64,000 nt of DNA from Aurantiochytrium sp. KH105 (GCA_003116975.1 BGKB01000116.1:1-64000), one strand, 5' to 3'; shown: positions 28,999-40,009, counted from the stretch's first letter. Made by a program: numbers and translations. Notes: generated by a model from the letters alone, not told the origin.

Positions 28999-30285
28999 AT
29001 GGCTTCCACGGACGATGATGAAAAGGATCTTCTCGAAGAGATTGACCGAGAAATTATGACCATTGATAATGGACAGGATCAAGCACCCAAACCTCCGCAC
29101 CAGACACGAGCAACGCTAGCTCTGCCCCAGATCAAGGATGACCTTGAATTGAAATGGCCGAAGTTCGTGCTAAAGGTGAATGGATACAGGAACGATCATA
29201 CCTCACGGAGGAAGACATCAACGCAATTTCGGACCCAGTCATAAAGCGCCGGATTGATTCCAAACCCTGTCCGGAGACGTCTCGGGTCTGCTCGAGGACT
29301 ACGAAATCGATGGATCCGGCCTCAAAGCATGGGAAGTACTCGAGAAATCTCAAGACCGAGCATCAGTCAAGAGCAACGCCACCACACCTCCGGTACGGCA
29401 AGCAGAAAGGCACGCCAGGGGACGCTTCCTGATGTCATACGCTACTTCGCGGAGGTACGACGGATAAGACAACAGAATCAGGCCCGAAACATCACCGTCG
29501 CCGACATAGGATCACTGTTGGTTCTAACTGACTTCCAGCGGATCGCTCCAACACAATCGCTTGCCTCTATCAGCGATCTCCTCACAAAAGCGACGCTAAA
29601 TCCTTTTCAAGAACGACAGGGACTAATGGACACGCACCAGTCGACCCACGAAGAAGGAGGTGCCACATCAAACCCATCTGAACGCAACACCGAATCCCCA
29701 GGTACGAGAGCGTATCTGGCACGAGGACGCGAAGTCAAGTTCTAGGCGGCGCCAGGGAACCATCAAAACTGCAGACGCCGTAATGGTGCTTGCAGGCCCC
29801 TCTGTTGCGAGTATAAAGGGGACGTATTCTGCCCGGAATGTCGTTCCAACTCGCACAATGCCGCAGCATGCCGAAGGGGTTCCGCCAACGGCCGTGAGAA
29901 GAAAAGGAAACGTTTGTCCTCGCACCAGAAGCGGAACGAGAAGGCGAATCGTCAACTACCTCCTGACATTAGATCTTTGGAAAGGTCCACTTCTTTATCG
30001 TGGTCCAACACCAAGGGTACGGAAACGCGGTATCTTCCAGAGACTGTTGGGATTGCGCAGCAATTTCGCGCTTCCTTAAGGAAAGAGATCACGATCGATC
30101 GCCTCGCCGTTGATTCCGCTTTGCGATTGGCGAGAGGCCAGGACAATCAGTCACTTCATTCATGCGGGGACTTACTCGAAAGAAATGCGCGATCTGGCGA
30201 TGAATTGACTGCCAGAGAGTCTCGTGCTTGTTTCGTTTCTCTCACTCGCCGTAAACTTGCTTTCACGAATGACTCCAGATTCTAG
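28999..30285 (+). pseudogene. Decayed retrotransposon gag-like coding region with CCHC zinc knuckle
   Basis: Protein-like sequence continues across the region but jumps among all three plus-strand frames. It begins MASTDDDEKDLLEEIDREIM, moves to a frame with RSYLTEEDINAISDPVIKRR, and then to one with LSGDVSGLLEDYEIDGSGLK. It next continues as LPDVIRYFAEVRRIRQQNQA, meets an in-frame TAG at 29743, and then reads on to 30285. The last part holds CPECRSNSHNAAAC at 29830-29871, an exact CX2CX4HX4C zinc knuckle typical of retroelement gag proteins, followed by a very basic region. No protease or reverse transcriptase is visible nearby. An old cellular gene with the same knuckle is a less likely alternative. 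Confidence 0.6.
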
Positions 30286-31671
30286 TTTCTCTGTGACAAG
30301 AAAAGAAGGCAAGCAAAAGGCGTCTCGCTGAAGCTCGTTCCAACCTTCCTGTTTCATTCGGGTGAGCGCAGATTGCCATGTAATGAGAACTTCCTCCACT
30401 ATTATTACTTAGACCACGAATTTCCTTTGAAAATCACAAGACGCTTGTTCGCCTTGGCAAGAAAACGCCCTCTCCTCTTTTGCTGGTACTGGCAGATCAA
30501 TTGATTCCAAGGGAGAGCAAAAGGATTGGGCATCAGCGTTTACCGAGGTTTGTATCCCCAGCTATTGCGTTCAGCCAGGCAAACGACCCAGACTCAGGAC
30601 CGTATTCCAAGAGTGAAGCAGATACACTTGGCCAGGTGTTCTGAGCCATTCATGCTTTTCCCGATTCAGTCTGCAGCTTGATTGCAGAGAGTCGCAGCGT
30701 GAAGCGTCTTAGTTGTGCTTCGACGTACACGCTGGCCTGAGCTCCGATCGGCGCTACAAGAATAGCATAAAAGCTGAGGTCACAGATTCTCTGCTGCTGC
30801 TGCTTGAACAAGAAATTTTCAAGGTCAGCTGAAGATAAATGTTAATTCCTCATCAAGAAAAGTCATTCCATTCGCCGTGATCTGTCCCTTGGAGACTGTC
30901 AATTTCAGGTCCCACTTGCCATGATTGGTTGACTTTGCTTTTTCCAACTCGATGTGGGTGGGTCCCGAGGCCGGCCTCACAAACCATAACAAACTCAAGC
31001 AAGCCGTCTCTGGCGAGCGCTCCTCCGACCACCTTCCTTCCGTCAACCTCTCCCGAGCTCCACATCTGGCTGGGCCTCTGGCCACCTGCCTCGACCCGTC
31101 CCTGCCTCCTCCCCGGCCAGACCTGTCGCCGCAGAAGCACGCCCCCTCGCCCTCGCCCTCACCTGCCCCTCCTCGGCCCGCGGTCGAGGCCCTCCCGCCG
31201 CCCTCTCCGCCACGCGACGCCGCTCTCCACGTCCTGCTCGGCGCCCTCCTCCACGTCCTCGTCCTCGTCCTCCGCGCGAGTGCCGGTCGCCGTTGGACCG
31301 GCTCGAGCCGTAGCCCGCGCCTACGCCCCCCTACGGCGCCCGCCATCTTGCCACCTCGGCGTTCGTGCGCACTGCCTCTAACTACCGGGCCGGTCGCGGA
31401 AACATGGCGGCCCCCAATTTGCTCTTTTCGGGTCTCCCTCCTCTCTCTTTCTGTTCTTTCTTTCTTTCTTTTCTTTCTTTCCTTTCCTTCTTTCCCCCTT
31501 TCCGGCCGGCCTCCTCCTCGCCCCCTGCGCCGCCGCCGCGCGCCGCCGCTCTCCGCGCCCGCCGCCGCTCCCCGCGCCCGCGCGGCGGCGGCCGCTCGCA
31601 GTGCGCGGGCTGCGCGGGCTGCGGCTGCTGGGCGGGCGCGGGCACGGATGGATGGGTCGACGATGCCTGCA

Positions 31672-31702
31672 GATGATGATGATGATGAGATGATGATGAT
31701 GA
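31672..31702. repeat. GAT trinucleotide run
   Basis: ATGATG units with one GAG interruption, about 160 bp upstream of the first secreted paralog. Confidence 0.75.
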
Positions 31703-31789
31703 CGATGGCCATGGAGAATAATGCGCGCGCGCGGCGAGCAAAAACCGAACGAGGCCGCCGGCGGCCACGCGCGCGCGGTCGGGGAGCGC

Positions 31790-31837
31790 GCGGGCGGGCG
31801 GGAGGGCGGGCGGGCGGGCAGGCAGGCAGGCAGGCGC
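31790..31837. repeat. GGGC/GGCA run with G-quadruplex potential
   Basis: About ten G-triplet-containing units, GGGC passing into GGCA, ending 25 bp before the first ATG of the downstream gene. Confidence 0.75.
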
Positions 31838-31862
31838 GCGGGCGGCGCGCGGCGCGGCGAGG

Positions 31863-33641
31863 ATGATGCAGGGCGGCAGCATGGCCGCGGCATCGCAGAT
31901 GGGCGGCGCCAACGCTCGCGGGCAGAGCAGCCGCCGCCGCGGCCGCCGCGGGGAGCGGCGCGGCGCGTGGGCGCTGGCGCTGGGCGCGGTGGCGGTGGCG
32001 GTCGGCGCGCTGGCAGCGAGCGCCGAAGCGGAGACGGCCTCGTGCGACGGCCAGGCCAAGGGCGTCTCGTGCCTGCGCAAGCCCGAAAAGTGCCTCACAT
32101 GGCGCAAGGCGCAGTTCATCGAAAGCTTCCCGGCCTTCGATGACAGCTACTTCATCCGCAAGCTGTACAAGTGCAACAGAGACCCGCGCAAGTCGCGCTG
32201 CTGCTGGGCTGACGCCGGCATGAACTATATTGGCGTCGATGAGTCGGCCGCCGAGAGCACCGTGAGTAGCGAGGACGCTGAGGCTCTCCCCGGCATTACC
32301 TGCGAAAACCCGCAGCGCCTGGCCAATGGCTCCTGGACCGATCTCAAGCTCAACGTGGTCGGCGACTTTGAAGAGGTCGACCTCTACGAGGGCAACTACT
32401 CGTTTCCCATTTACGGAGACGCTGATCCGCCCGCAGCTTGCACCTTTCTCATCTCCAACATTCGCTACCAGCTCGACGACGAGCAAGGCTCGTCCACACT
32501 TCCCTCCATGGGCGTGGTCGATCTCTCGAGCCCACGGAAGGGTCGCTGCAACCGCTACCCCAACAAGGACACGTGCGCGTGTAACACCGACGACGGTTCG
32601 TGTCCGGGCGTCTGCCTCCAGCTCAAGCGCCACTTTGAATGTCAGCACTGCACACGCCAGGAGTGCGCAGCCTTTTGCGACGGGGACTTTAGCTGTGCAG
32701 CCATGGAATACCAAAACAGCACGGAAATGTGCTGGATGCTCTACCGACCGGGCTACATCCAAAATGTAGACCTGACTGACCTGGGGGCGGGCGTCAGCGA
32801 GAATGTCCCTTCCTTTACCTACGCGCAGCCCCTCTCGGTCCCGCCTCCCATTGAATCTGGATCCGCTCGAAGCGGCATCGACTGCTACGGCCGCTCGCCG
32901 GACGCCGCACTCGACACAAAGTCTGTCGAGGTCGTCGACGATGACGGCAATGGCGGCCGTTGCGCCATCTCGGACGCTTCCCAGCGCGTGCAGCGATGTG
33001 GGTCCTATTTTCCGCACATGGGCCAGTGCGGACCTGCCGAATGCGCCTCGCTTTGCCGACAGGACCCGCTCTGCAGGGCGCACGAGTACAACGAGAACTT
33101 CAAACGCGGCCAGTGCTTTAGCATTTTCGAGGAGCCTTCTGGCGTTGTCGAAGGCACGACCGGCACCTATCGCTGTTTCGCTGTGGATCGTTCTGTCGAC
33201 ACATATGATAGCGACTGGTTCCACGACTATCGTAACCACGGCTTTAGGGATCTCTCGACCGAGCCTGGCGGTGTCCCCATCGATCTGTACGACATTGTCG
33301 GTGGCAATCCTGGCGCGACCACGCAGCTCGCCTCGAGGCCGACCGCCAGCCCGACGGAGAGCCCAACGGCAAAGAAGGCTGGCCGAGGACCGTGTTCCCT
33401 CAACTCGAAGCGCGGTCGTTGTTGCCACGCCATCAGTTCCTCCAGACGCCGCTGCTGCAAGGGCAAGATCGAGACCACGGAGGGACGTCAATGCTGCACC
33501 ATCGTGTCACACCCCAATTATGACAAAATCGCCAAGTGCTGCAGCAAGTACACCATTAATGGCGAGACGTACCGTGATTGCGTCAGCAACCCTTCGACGA
33601 GCTCTGGGGAATACGCTGCCATCATCCGCACCTTTACATGA
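31863..33641 (+). CDS. Secreted cysteine-rich protein with PAN/Apple-like segments, paralog 1
   Basis: 592 residues from the first of two adjacent ATGs (31863, 31866); a third in-frame ATG at 31881 is also possible. A basic N-terminus and a hydrophobic stretch (WALALGAVAVAVGALAASAEA, split here as about residues 36-56) form a signal peptide. Shared family layout: a small Cys motif ending RCCWADAG, an ENPQ..NGSWTD block, a first PAN/Apple-like segment around HCTRQECAAFC, CYGRSPDAAL, a second around CGPAECASLCRQDPLC, and DSDWF-type DWFHDYRNHGFRD. A short PTASPTESPT linker leads to a C-terminal module with repeated CC pairs. The protein is probably extracellular or wall-associated and may bind glycans or proteins. 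Unlike its two paralogs it has no acidic tail. Confidence 0.8.
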   Translation: MMQGGSMAAASQMGGANARGQSSRRRGRRGERRGAWALALGAVAVAVGALAASAEAETASCDGQAKGVSCLRKPEKCLTWRKAQFIESFPAFDDSYFIRKLYKCNRDPRKSRCCWADAGMNYIGVDESAAESTVSSEDAEALPGITCENPQRLANGSWTDLKLNVVGDFEEVDLYEGNYSFPIYGDADPPAACTFLISNIRYQLDDEQGSSTLPSMGVVDLSSPRKGRCNRYPNKDTCACNTDDGSCPGVCLQLKRHFECQHCTRQECAAFCDGDFSCAAMEYQNSTEMCWMLYRPGYIQNVDLTDLGAGVSENVPSFTYAQPLSVPPPIESGSARSGIDCYGRSPDAALDTKSVEVVDDDGNGGRCAISDASQRVQRCGSYFPHMGQCGPAECASLCRQDPLCRAHEYNENFKRGQCFSIFEEPSGVVEGTTGTYRCFAVDRSVDTYDSDWFHDYRNHGFRDLSTEPGGVPIDLYDIVGGNPGATTQLASRPTASPTESPTAKKAGRGPCSLNSKRGRCCHAISSSRRRCCKGKIETTEGRQCCTIVSHPNYDKIAKCCSKYTINGETYRDCVSNPSTSSGEYAAIIRTFT

Positions 33642-33719
33642 GCACGCGCACGCGTGCTGAAGCCTGTTACTACTACTACTTCTACTACCTACAACTCTGG
33701 TGTTGATTGACAGTGATTG

Positions 33720-33725
33720 AATAAA
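33720..33725 (+). terminator. Putative polyadenylation signal AATAAA
   Basis: Canonical hexamer 79 nt after the stop of secreted paralog 1. Confidence 0.6.
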
Positions 33726-33741
33726 GAACCTTGGATTGTCG

Positions 33742-33765
33742 TTGCTTGCTTGCTTGCTTGCTTGC
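33742..33765. repeat. TTGC tetranucleotide run
   Basis: Five to six perfect TTGC units, 16 nt beyond the AATAAA of secreted paralog 1. Confidence 0.85.
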
Positions 33766-34301
33766 CACGTTGCAGTGCTGGATGCTTGAAAAGTAGAATT
33801 CTGAACTGACCGAAGTCCCTGGATGGACCCCATGCACTCTGTTTTTCCATGGTGGAGAGGTAGATGTCTCCAACCCCTTATCCACATGAAGACTAGACCC
33901 ATCCTGCAATGTCTTCAGAAGCCTTTCCTCCTCATGTAGCCACGAGGCTTAGACGCCCATGACAAACCCGCCCTCAAAGATACTTCCCGTCTCCAAAAAT
34001 TCCTCGCGCGTCGCCGCTCGTTTGCGCTTTGCCTGCAGGCGGCCCGCGCCCAACTCCTTTCGCCCCTGCCCGGGGACAGGTCTCCATCTTGCGGGGCGCA
34101 TACCACCGCCGCGGCCGCGACGCTCGCCTCGCCGGTGGCCGCCTCGCCTCGGACGGCCTCGCGGCGAGGGCAGCTGGCAGACTTGCCGCGGTTTGCCCGC
34201 TCGCGCACTTAAGGGACCTCGAGGAGGTCCCCGAAGCGCAACGGAAGGAGAAGAAGAGACTCGTCCGCGCGTGCTCAGCAGTGGCAGCTAAGCTGCCAGT
34301 G

Positions 34302-34356
34302 GAAGAAGAAGAAGAAGAAGAAGAAGAAGAAGAAGAAGAAGAAAAAGAAGAAGAAG
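34302..34356. repeat. GAA trinucleotide tract
   Basis: About 18 GAA units with one AAA interruption. On the opposite strand it is a TTC tract, so long Phe or Ser frames here are artefacts. Confidence 0.9.
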
Positions 34357-34984
34357 ATAAAAAGAGGAGAAGATAAGATGACCACCGACCAACCAACCAT
34401 CTTGGCGGCCCGTCCCAGCTTAGCCCAGCCCAGGCCAGCCCAGCCCAGCCCGAGTCCGTGCGGAGCGGCCGCCAAGAAGTTACCTCCGAGCTAGCTAGCT
34501 AGCTGCAGCTGACTTGAGTCAAAAGAGCGAGGGGCTGGTTTTCTCTTTCCAGCGAGATACCATCGCTGCCTGCCTGACAGTGAGGACAGAGGCAGTGCCG
34601 CGCAGCCCGCACCGCTGCCGCCTGCAGCTGCCTGCGCGCGACCAGCGTCCGCGTCCGCGCGAGGACGCCGCGCCGTGCCGCGCCGTCGTCGGGTGCAGCC
34701 GGCCGGTAGGTGTAAAAGCCGTCGCACGTGCTGCGCCCCTCAGGTTTTCCTCCTCTTTCCACCTTTTACCAAGTTCACGTTCGCGTTTACTTTACTACTA
34801 CACTTGCGTCTCTCCACAACCTAACAGTAAACACGCGGGCGAGGGTCGCGTGCCCTGCCCTGCTCGCGCGCGCAGTCACGGGCTAGGCGGCAGAGCAAAC
34901 CGCAAACCCTTCTGGCGAAGAGTCGCTCGGAGAGCGAGGCCCTTTCGAGGGACGAAAGGCCGCGGTCCAACGAGCGTTGAGACG

Positions 34985-36814
34985 ATGGCGAGGGCTGTGG
35001 CGCGGACGCTCGCCCTCGTGGCGCTCGCGGTGGCGCTCGGCGGACTGGGCGAGGTCGAGGCGCTGTCCAGGTGCGGAGCCAAGAGATATGGCCACATTGC
35101 GGACACGTGCAACTACAAGCCGAGGCCGCAGCAGGACAACTGCAAGCGGTGGGCGGGCAAAAACCTCATCAGGAGCATCGCGCCCTTCACGAGCGAAGAT
35201 CAGCTGTACATGGTGCGCAAGTACGAAAGGTGCTCCAGACAAAACTTTCAAAAGGTGCGCTGCTGCTGGCAGCAAGTCGGCGACTCGTACAGACGACAAG
35301 TGGCATCCCGCCGGACGCTCCAGGACCTTTCCGAGGATGATGAACCCGTCGAGTTTGCTTGCGCCAATCCCGTCCAGCTGGAGAATGGAACCTGGACGGA
35401 TATTGAGTTTTACGTAGCCGGAGACGTCGCAGCACGAATCCCTCTTCCCGATGGAAACTACTCGATCCCCTTCTTTCCTCTCGTTTCAGACATTGATCCG
35501 CCCTCCGTCTGCAGCTTCATTCTCTTCTACCTCAAGTACAATTCCCCATCAGACGAATTCGTCTCCCAGCCTCAGCCGAAGCCCGACGTCGTTGATCTCT
35601 CGCAGCCATCCTCTGGCTCCTGTTCCCTCACCCCCAACGCTGAGATCTGCTCTTGCTCATCTCGGGACGAGGACCCCGACTGCCCTGACAACTGTCTCGA
35701 GCTCGAACGCTATCACCGCTGCAGGGGCTGCTCTCATCAAGAGTGCGCAGCCATCTGCGACAGCATTGCAACCTGCGCAGGAATCGAGTACCACAACAAG
35801 TCAGAGACCTGCAAGCTCATGCTCCATCCAGAATTTTCGACCACTGCTGACCTTCGGCTCTTGGGCGGAATCAACAACGAGTCCTTCCCCAGCTTTACCA
35901 TTGGCCTTTCCTTGGAGGCGCCACCTCGTGTTGAGGACGGCTCTGCTGACGGGTCGACTACCTGCTACGGACGATCCGAGAGTGCCGCGCTCAATGCCAA
36001 GGCCGTCGAGCTCAAGACGTCCTCTGGCCAAGGCGGCATGTGCGCGGTTTCGGACCCCTCGTATCGCGTGCAACGCTGTGGCCCTTCAGGCTTCAACAAC
36101 GTCGGACTTTGTGGAGCTGCCGCCTGCTCGCTCATGTGCGCGCAGGACCCTTGGTGCCAAGCGTATGATATCGACCTCGACGTGGACGAGGGTCTTTGCT
36201 TTCTCATTTACGAGGAGCGCCCTACCGAGGTGGTCGAAGGAACCTCGGACTCGTTTCGCTGCTATGTGATTGACCGCGATGTGACAGACGTGGAAAGTGA
36301 CTGGTACAACCTCTACGTGCACGTCGGCTATCGCGATGTGGCGAGCGAGCCCAACGGGACTGGTCTGAATCTTGCTAACCTCTTAGACAACAACGTGATC
36401 GGGCTTGCACAGACGGAAGCCCCTACGCCAAGCTCGGGATCAACGTGCAAGACGGGTGGCTGCTCGTTGAACTGCAAGAAAAGTTCTTGCTGCAGGAATG
36501 TTGGAGTCGACGTGCAGCGCTGTTGTGAGGGCGTCAGATTCTCCGATGCCGGACGCACGTGCTGTACCGTTGATTATGTCACCGATGAGTACAGGTGCTG
36601 TTTTAAGATTAGAAACAGGAAGAAGTTCTGTTCGGTCGCCTTGGCAAAATCTTCCTTTGACGACCTACTTGCAAGCGATGGCAGCTACAATGCCAGCGAC
36701 GTGGACCTTGCAGCCCGAATTACGCACGATGCAGCATCTTCCGCACCAGACGGAGATGATGCCAGCGATGTCGACGACGATGGCGATGATGATGACGACG
36801 ACGATTATTTCTAA
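34985..36814 (+). CDS. Secreted cysteine-rich protein with PAN/Apple-like segments, paralog 2
   Basis: 609 residues from the ATG at 34985, chosen because it begins a clean signal peptide (ARTLALVALAVALGGLG, cleaved near VEA). The frame is open about 157 codons upstream, but that part is low-complexity leader. It shares with paralog 3 the N-terminal block CGAKRYGHIADTCNYK, SIAPFTSEDQLYMVRKYERC and KVRCCWQQVGD. It then has two PAN/Apple-like segments (CRGCSHQECAAICDSIATCA; CGAAACSLMCAQDPWC), CYGRSESAAL, VESDWYNLYVHVGYRD, a very short PTPSSGS linker, a CC-rich module and a highly acidic Asp tail ending in DDYF. It is likely extracellular. The acidic tail could bind calcium or other cations, which is inference. 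Confidence 0.83.
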   Translation: MARAVARTLALVALAVALGGLGEVEALSRCGAKRYGHIADTCNYKPRPQQDNCKRWAGKNLIRSIAPFTSEDQLYMVRKYERCSRQNFQKVRCCWQQVGDSYRRQVASRRTLQDLSEDDEPVEFACANPVQLENGTWTDIEFYVAGDVAARIPLPDGNYSIPFFPLVSDIDPPSVCSFILFYLKYNSPSDEFVSQPQPKPDVVDLSQPSSGSCSLTPNAEICSCSSRDEDPDCPDNCLELERYHRCRGCSHQECAAICDSIATCAGIEYHNKSETCKLMLHPEFSTTADLRLLGGINNESFPSFTIGLSLEAPPRVEDGSADGSTTCYGRSESAALNAKAVELKTSSGQGGMCAVSDPSYRVQRCGPSGFNNVGLCGAAACSLMCAQDPWCQAYDIDLDVDEGLCFLIYEERPTEVVEGTSDSFRCYVIDRDVTDVESDWYNLYVHVGYRDVASEPNGTGLNLANLLDNNVIGLAQTEAPTPSSGSTCKTGGCSLNCKKSSCCRNVGVDVQRCCEGVRFSDAGRTCCTVDYVTDEYRCCFKIRNRKKFCSVALAKSSFDDLLASDGSYNASDVDLAARITHDAASSAPDGDDASDVDDDGDDDDDDDYF

Positions 36815-36837
36815 GCAATCTTTTTCTAGCTAAACTT

Positions 36838-37060
36838 TAATACCTTCCGAGGCTGAAGACCCCGCGATCTGAAGTGCGTTTCTAGTCCGAGCTGCATAGA
36901 ACCTTTGTCAAAAGAAACCTCGGCATAGAAGTCGCGCAAGAGAAATTTTACTTTCTCTTTGAGTGCAAAAGTACTTTCCGTTTTCAGGAAAAGCTGCTTC
37001 GAGCAAAAACTCCGCTGCTGCCGCTCGTGCATGCATATATTCTCGGACTTTGCCACTGAT
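36838..37060 (-). repeat. Dispersed decayed coding repeat, related to 17940-18320
   Basis: The minus-strand translation here (FCSKQLFLKTEST, then KVKFLLRDFYAEVSFDKG) parallels that of 17993-18319 (FSCLKQPLPRQEN, then KANSLLCNFYGKASFQQR). At DNA level GACCCCGCGA followed by GAAGTGC is shared. Both are broken, so they look like relics of one multicopy gene or element. Confidence 0.5.
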
Positions 37061-39045
37061 CTCGTTTATCTTATCCAAATAGATCGTCATGATCTCAGGG
37101 AGCACCTTGCGGAGACCTAGTAAGGTCCAGACATTCTCGACGACATCGAAATTGGCGTTCTGATCGTAAAGGAAATCGTCCAAGTCGCGCTTTGCGTAAG
37201 AATCGCACACCGCACGCTTCACTTGCGCACCCACCCCCGGCTCCCGGTGTCGACAACGAACGCTGTCTCGTGAGCTCCGCTCTCTTGCATGTTGGCTTTG
37301 GCGATGTGGCACCTGAACTCCAATGGACTCGCCTTTGTCGATCGCACAACCCTTTCAGAAACCCGGCGCTTCAAAACGCAATGAAGATAGAGGCTCCCAC
37401 GCCATGTACAACTTACCACTGCGGTAATCGTGGCTTCAGTTTCATTTTGAACGTATTGAGTCGAATTGATTACTGGTAAGACTATGTGCGCTCAGATCGC
37501 CAAGGTAGATTCGGTCTGCCCGAATGAGAAGCATTTGTCTTGAGACTGAACTTCGGTTTTACCTTCGCCTGCCCTGAAGTGAAGACCTGTTCGGCACTTC
37601 TTGCCGAGTCTCCGAACCTTTGCTTGCCCATATCACCTGCAGAGTTTGACTCACCTCAAAGTTAGCGTGAGAAAATACGCGGCCCAGAAACTATGGTTTC
37701 ATAGGAAACTCCCCATGGGTGCGAGGTTAGGTACTGCCGGTTCATTTTATTATTCTTCTCGCAGCCCCTCGCAAAAGCGTACATCAGGTCGCGAGGATCT
37801 TCGGAGTTGCTAGAATTCATTGCCCACTTTGGTAGCGATACTTCGTTGCAGCATGCTGCGACACATTTTCTGTCTTGAAATGGGACAACGTAGATCATTC
37901 TTGAAACGAAAAGTTCTCAATGGCATTCGTGTCACCGCCCGTTCTCCGCTCGCGCAAATTTCAGAGGCCTTATGCAACGCGCTTGAGCCAAGCCGTTGCG
38001 TTGTTCAGTGTCAATGTCGGGCGGCGCTAATTCTGGTTAGCCTATGGGTCTTGTTTTTGTCGGCAATCCCCCGGAGTACCGCGAAGATGTTGGTGATCTT
38101 TCAAAAGATAATTTGCGCACAGCATTGACCATCCCTGACCGGCTGGTTGACAAGTCGGCCGGACGGTCCCGGCATTTATTTGCTGAGATTTGCAGCACGA
38201 GCCGAGCTGTCGATCGACCCGTGGAGTCAGTCAGCCTTGAGCATGCATCCTCAGCGAGACTGGCAGCCCTTTGCTGCATGCCAGACACCAACGCGCTTGC
38301 TGGTAGAAGGTTGCGCCTCGATCTTCCCGTCGCGAATCAAACAAGCTCTCACATCACCGTCTCCCCCGTCGTTCGTCGTTTGTCGCTGGTCTCCGGGCAG
38401 ACCTTCGAATCTCCTTTCTTTACCTCGTGTCACGAATCCGTCCGGCCGCCAGGCAGCGATGATGCCGGATGACGTGACAGTGAGGTCGTCGCCTTGCCCA
38501 GTCCTCTGTGAGCCAGTCGGCGAGGTTAGGATTCCCTGCCTCAGAGTGACATGCCAAGTCCACCAACGGACTCCAAGTTGAAGCCGGTGCGCCGAATCTC
38601 CCAGATCTCTTCGAAAAAAAAGGAAGCAAAGAAAGAAGCAGCTCGATTGCTGCGCGCCGCTCCGCGTCAATTAACCGCGTCAAGCGGGCAAGCCCGCCTC
38701 AAAGACCTGGCTGGTGCGTCCCGGCGGGCTCGGCGCTCGCTCCCTCCCTCGCTCTCCGCGTCTCTCTCGCGCGACGGCCCGCGCCTCGCCTCGTCCCGCC
38801 TCGTCCCGCCTCGTTCCGACGCGAGGCCGGCCACGCGCTCGCGAGTACCCTTCGAGGGCGGCGCGGCATCTTATCTTCACCGTCGTCCGCGCCAATCATC
38901 CCCTCAAACGCGGCCTCGCGCCGGAAGAGAGCGCCCGCCGTCCCGTCACGGGCGGCTCGCGCTGGCCGCGGCGTGCCCTCGTCGCGCAGGGTCTTGCCGC
39001 CCCGGGCTGCGCGGCGACGTCTCGAGAGATCATCGTCGCGACGCC

Positions 39046-39115
39046 ATGCCAAGCCATGCCACGCCATGCCATGCCGTGCCATGCCATGCCGCGCCGCGCC
39101 GCGCCGAGCCCGCGT
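39046..39115. repeat. Degenerate GCCAT / GCCGC pentanucleotide run
   Basis: About a dozen GCCAT-like units that drift to GCCGC at the right end. Confidence 0.8.
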
Positions 39116-39931
39116 CAAGCCGCGCCGAGCCGGCGTCGCGCACGCTCGCCAGGCCCTCCCTCCCGCGCGCTGGCCACGGCAGGGGGGCCGCGCGCAGGCA
39201 GCCGGGGGTCGCGGCCCCGCGGCGACTTGACGAAGACTTCCTCACCGCGGCGCACACCGCCTGGGCAGGCACGCGCGTGCACAACGCGAAGGAGAAGACG
39301 ACCTCGAGCACCCGGCCAACCAACGGCCGCGCGTTTTCACGAATACGAACGAGGCCTGCTCAGAGAAAAGAAGATCGCGACGGCCGGCGGCCGGTCGAGG
39401 ATCCTTGAGGAGGGAGCTCGAGCTGAGCTGGAAACCTCGGGCTGGGCACGGCGCCGTCCGTCGTGTGGCCCTCCATCATTGATTGCACTATGGCAGCCAC
39501 GACGGACCTTGGTGATGGCGCCGCGCAGCACGTGGCGCCGGAATGGGCGTGCACATCCCGAGCCAGCGCGGCGCTGCTGCGCGGCCTGCGCCTCCCGAGC
39601 AAGTCGCCCTTCGCGGAGAACGCAGACGACCTGGCCGAGCTACGGCGGCCTCAGCTCGCGCCGGAGCGGGAGCGAGCCGCCATCATGCCGCGGGGGGTGG
39701 GGGGGTCCCCGTCCCGGAGACGATCCGAAGAGCCGCTTGTCTCGGATCGATTGCCTCTGAGAAACGCGGCCCGCGTTGCTCGGCGGGGACCGAAGAGGAG
39801 GGAGCCAACATGCGCAGCAGACCCACAACTGAGACGGCCGCGATCAGGGCGGCCAAGAGAAGCGTGCAGGCGAGCGAGGCGAGCGAGTGGAGGAGTGGAA
39901 GAGCAAGGCGAAGGAGCGAGGCAAGGGCAGC

Positions 39932-39983
39932 TGCATTGCATTGCATTGCATTGCATTGCATTGCATTGCATTGCATTGCATTG
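39932..39983. repeat. TGCAT pentanucleotide run in the paralog 3 5' UTR
   Basis: Ten perfect TGCAT units ending 26 nt before the start codon at 40010. The unit is AT-rich in an otherwise GC-rich stretch and contains the TGCA palindrome. Confidence 0.92.
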
Positions 39984-40009
39984 TGTGGCAGACGGCACGC
40001 GCGGCAACA

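Larger units (their letters stand above)
30286..31862. other. Intergenic region upstream of the first secreted paralog
   Basis: The left 600 bp are AT-richer, with no intact gene. A minus-strand frame near 30825-30950 has reasonable protein texture (GKWDLKLTVSKG, ITANGMTFLDEELTF) but no context and may be a fragment. From about 31000 the DNA becomes very C-rich on the plus strand, then GC-rich low complexity up to the gene start, with GAT and GCGG runs. Confidence 0.45.
33642..34984. other. Intergenic region between secreted paralogs 1 and 2
   Basis: Holds the paralog 1 3' end, a TTGC run (33742-33765), a GAA tract, CCCAG-like units at 34425-34452 and a GCTA run near 34489-34505. An ACTTTACTACTACACTTGCG-like C/T-rich leader at 34780-34830 may be part of the paralog 2 5' UTR. 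No gene is supportable. Confidence 0.5.
36815..40009. other. Intergenic region between secreted paralogs 2 and 3
   Basis: 36838-37320 holds decayed coding sequence related to 17.9-18.3 kb. 37320-38600 has moderate GC content and no supportable gene. From 38600 the DNA becomes GC-rich, with GCCAT units around 39046-39115, Arg/Ala/Pro-rich spurious frames, and a TGCAT run just before paralog 3. Confidence 0.45.

Noticed and set aside
30825-33491. 888-codon minus-strand frame overlapping secreted paralog 1
   Set aside because: It runs antisense through a gene with clear signal peptide and Cys motifs, and is composed of low-complexity Arg/Ala/Pro/Ser in its other half. Only its last 50 codons have protein-like texture.
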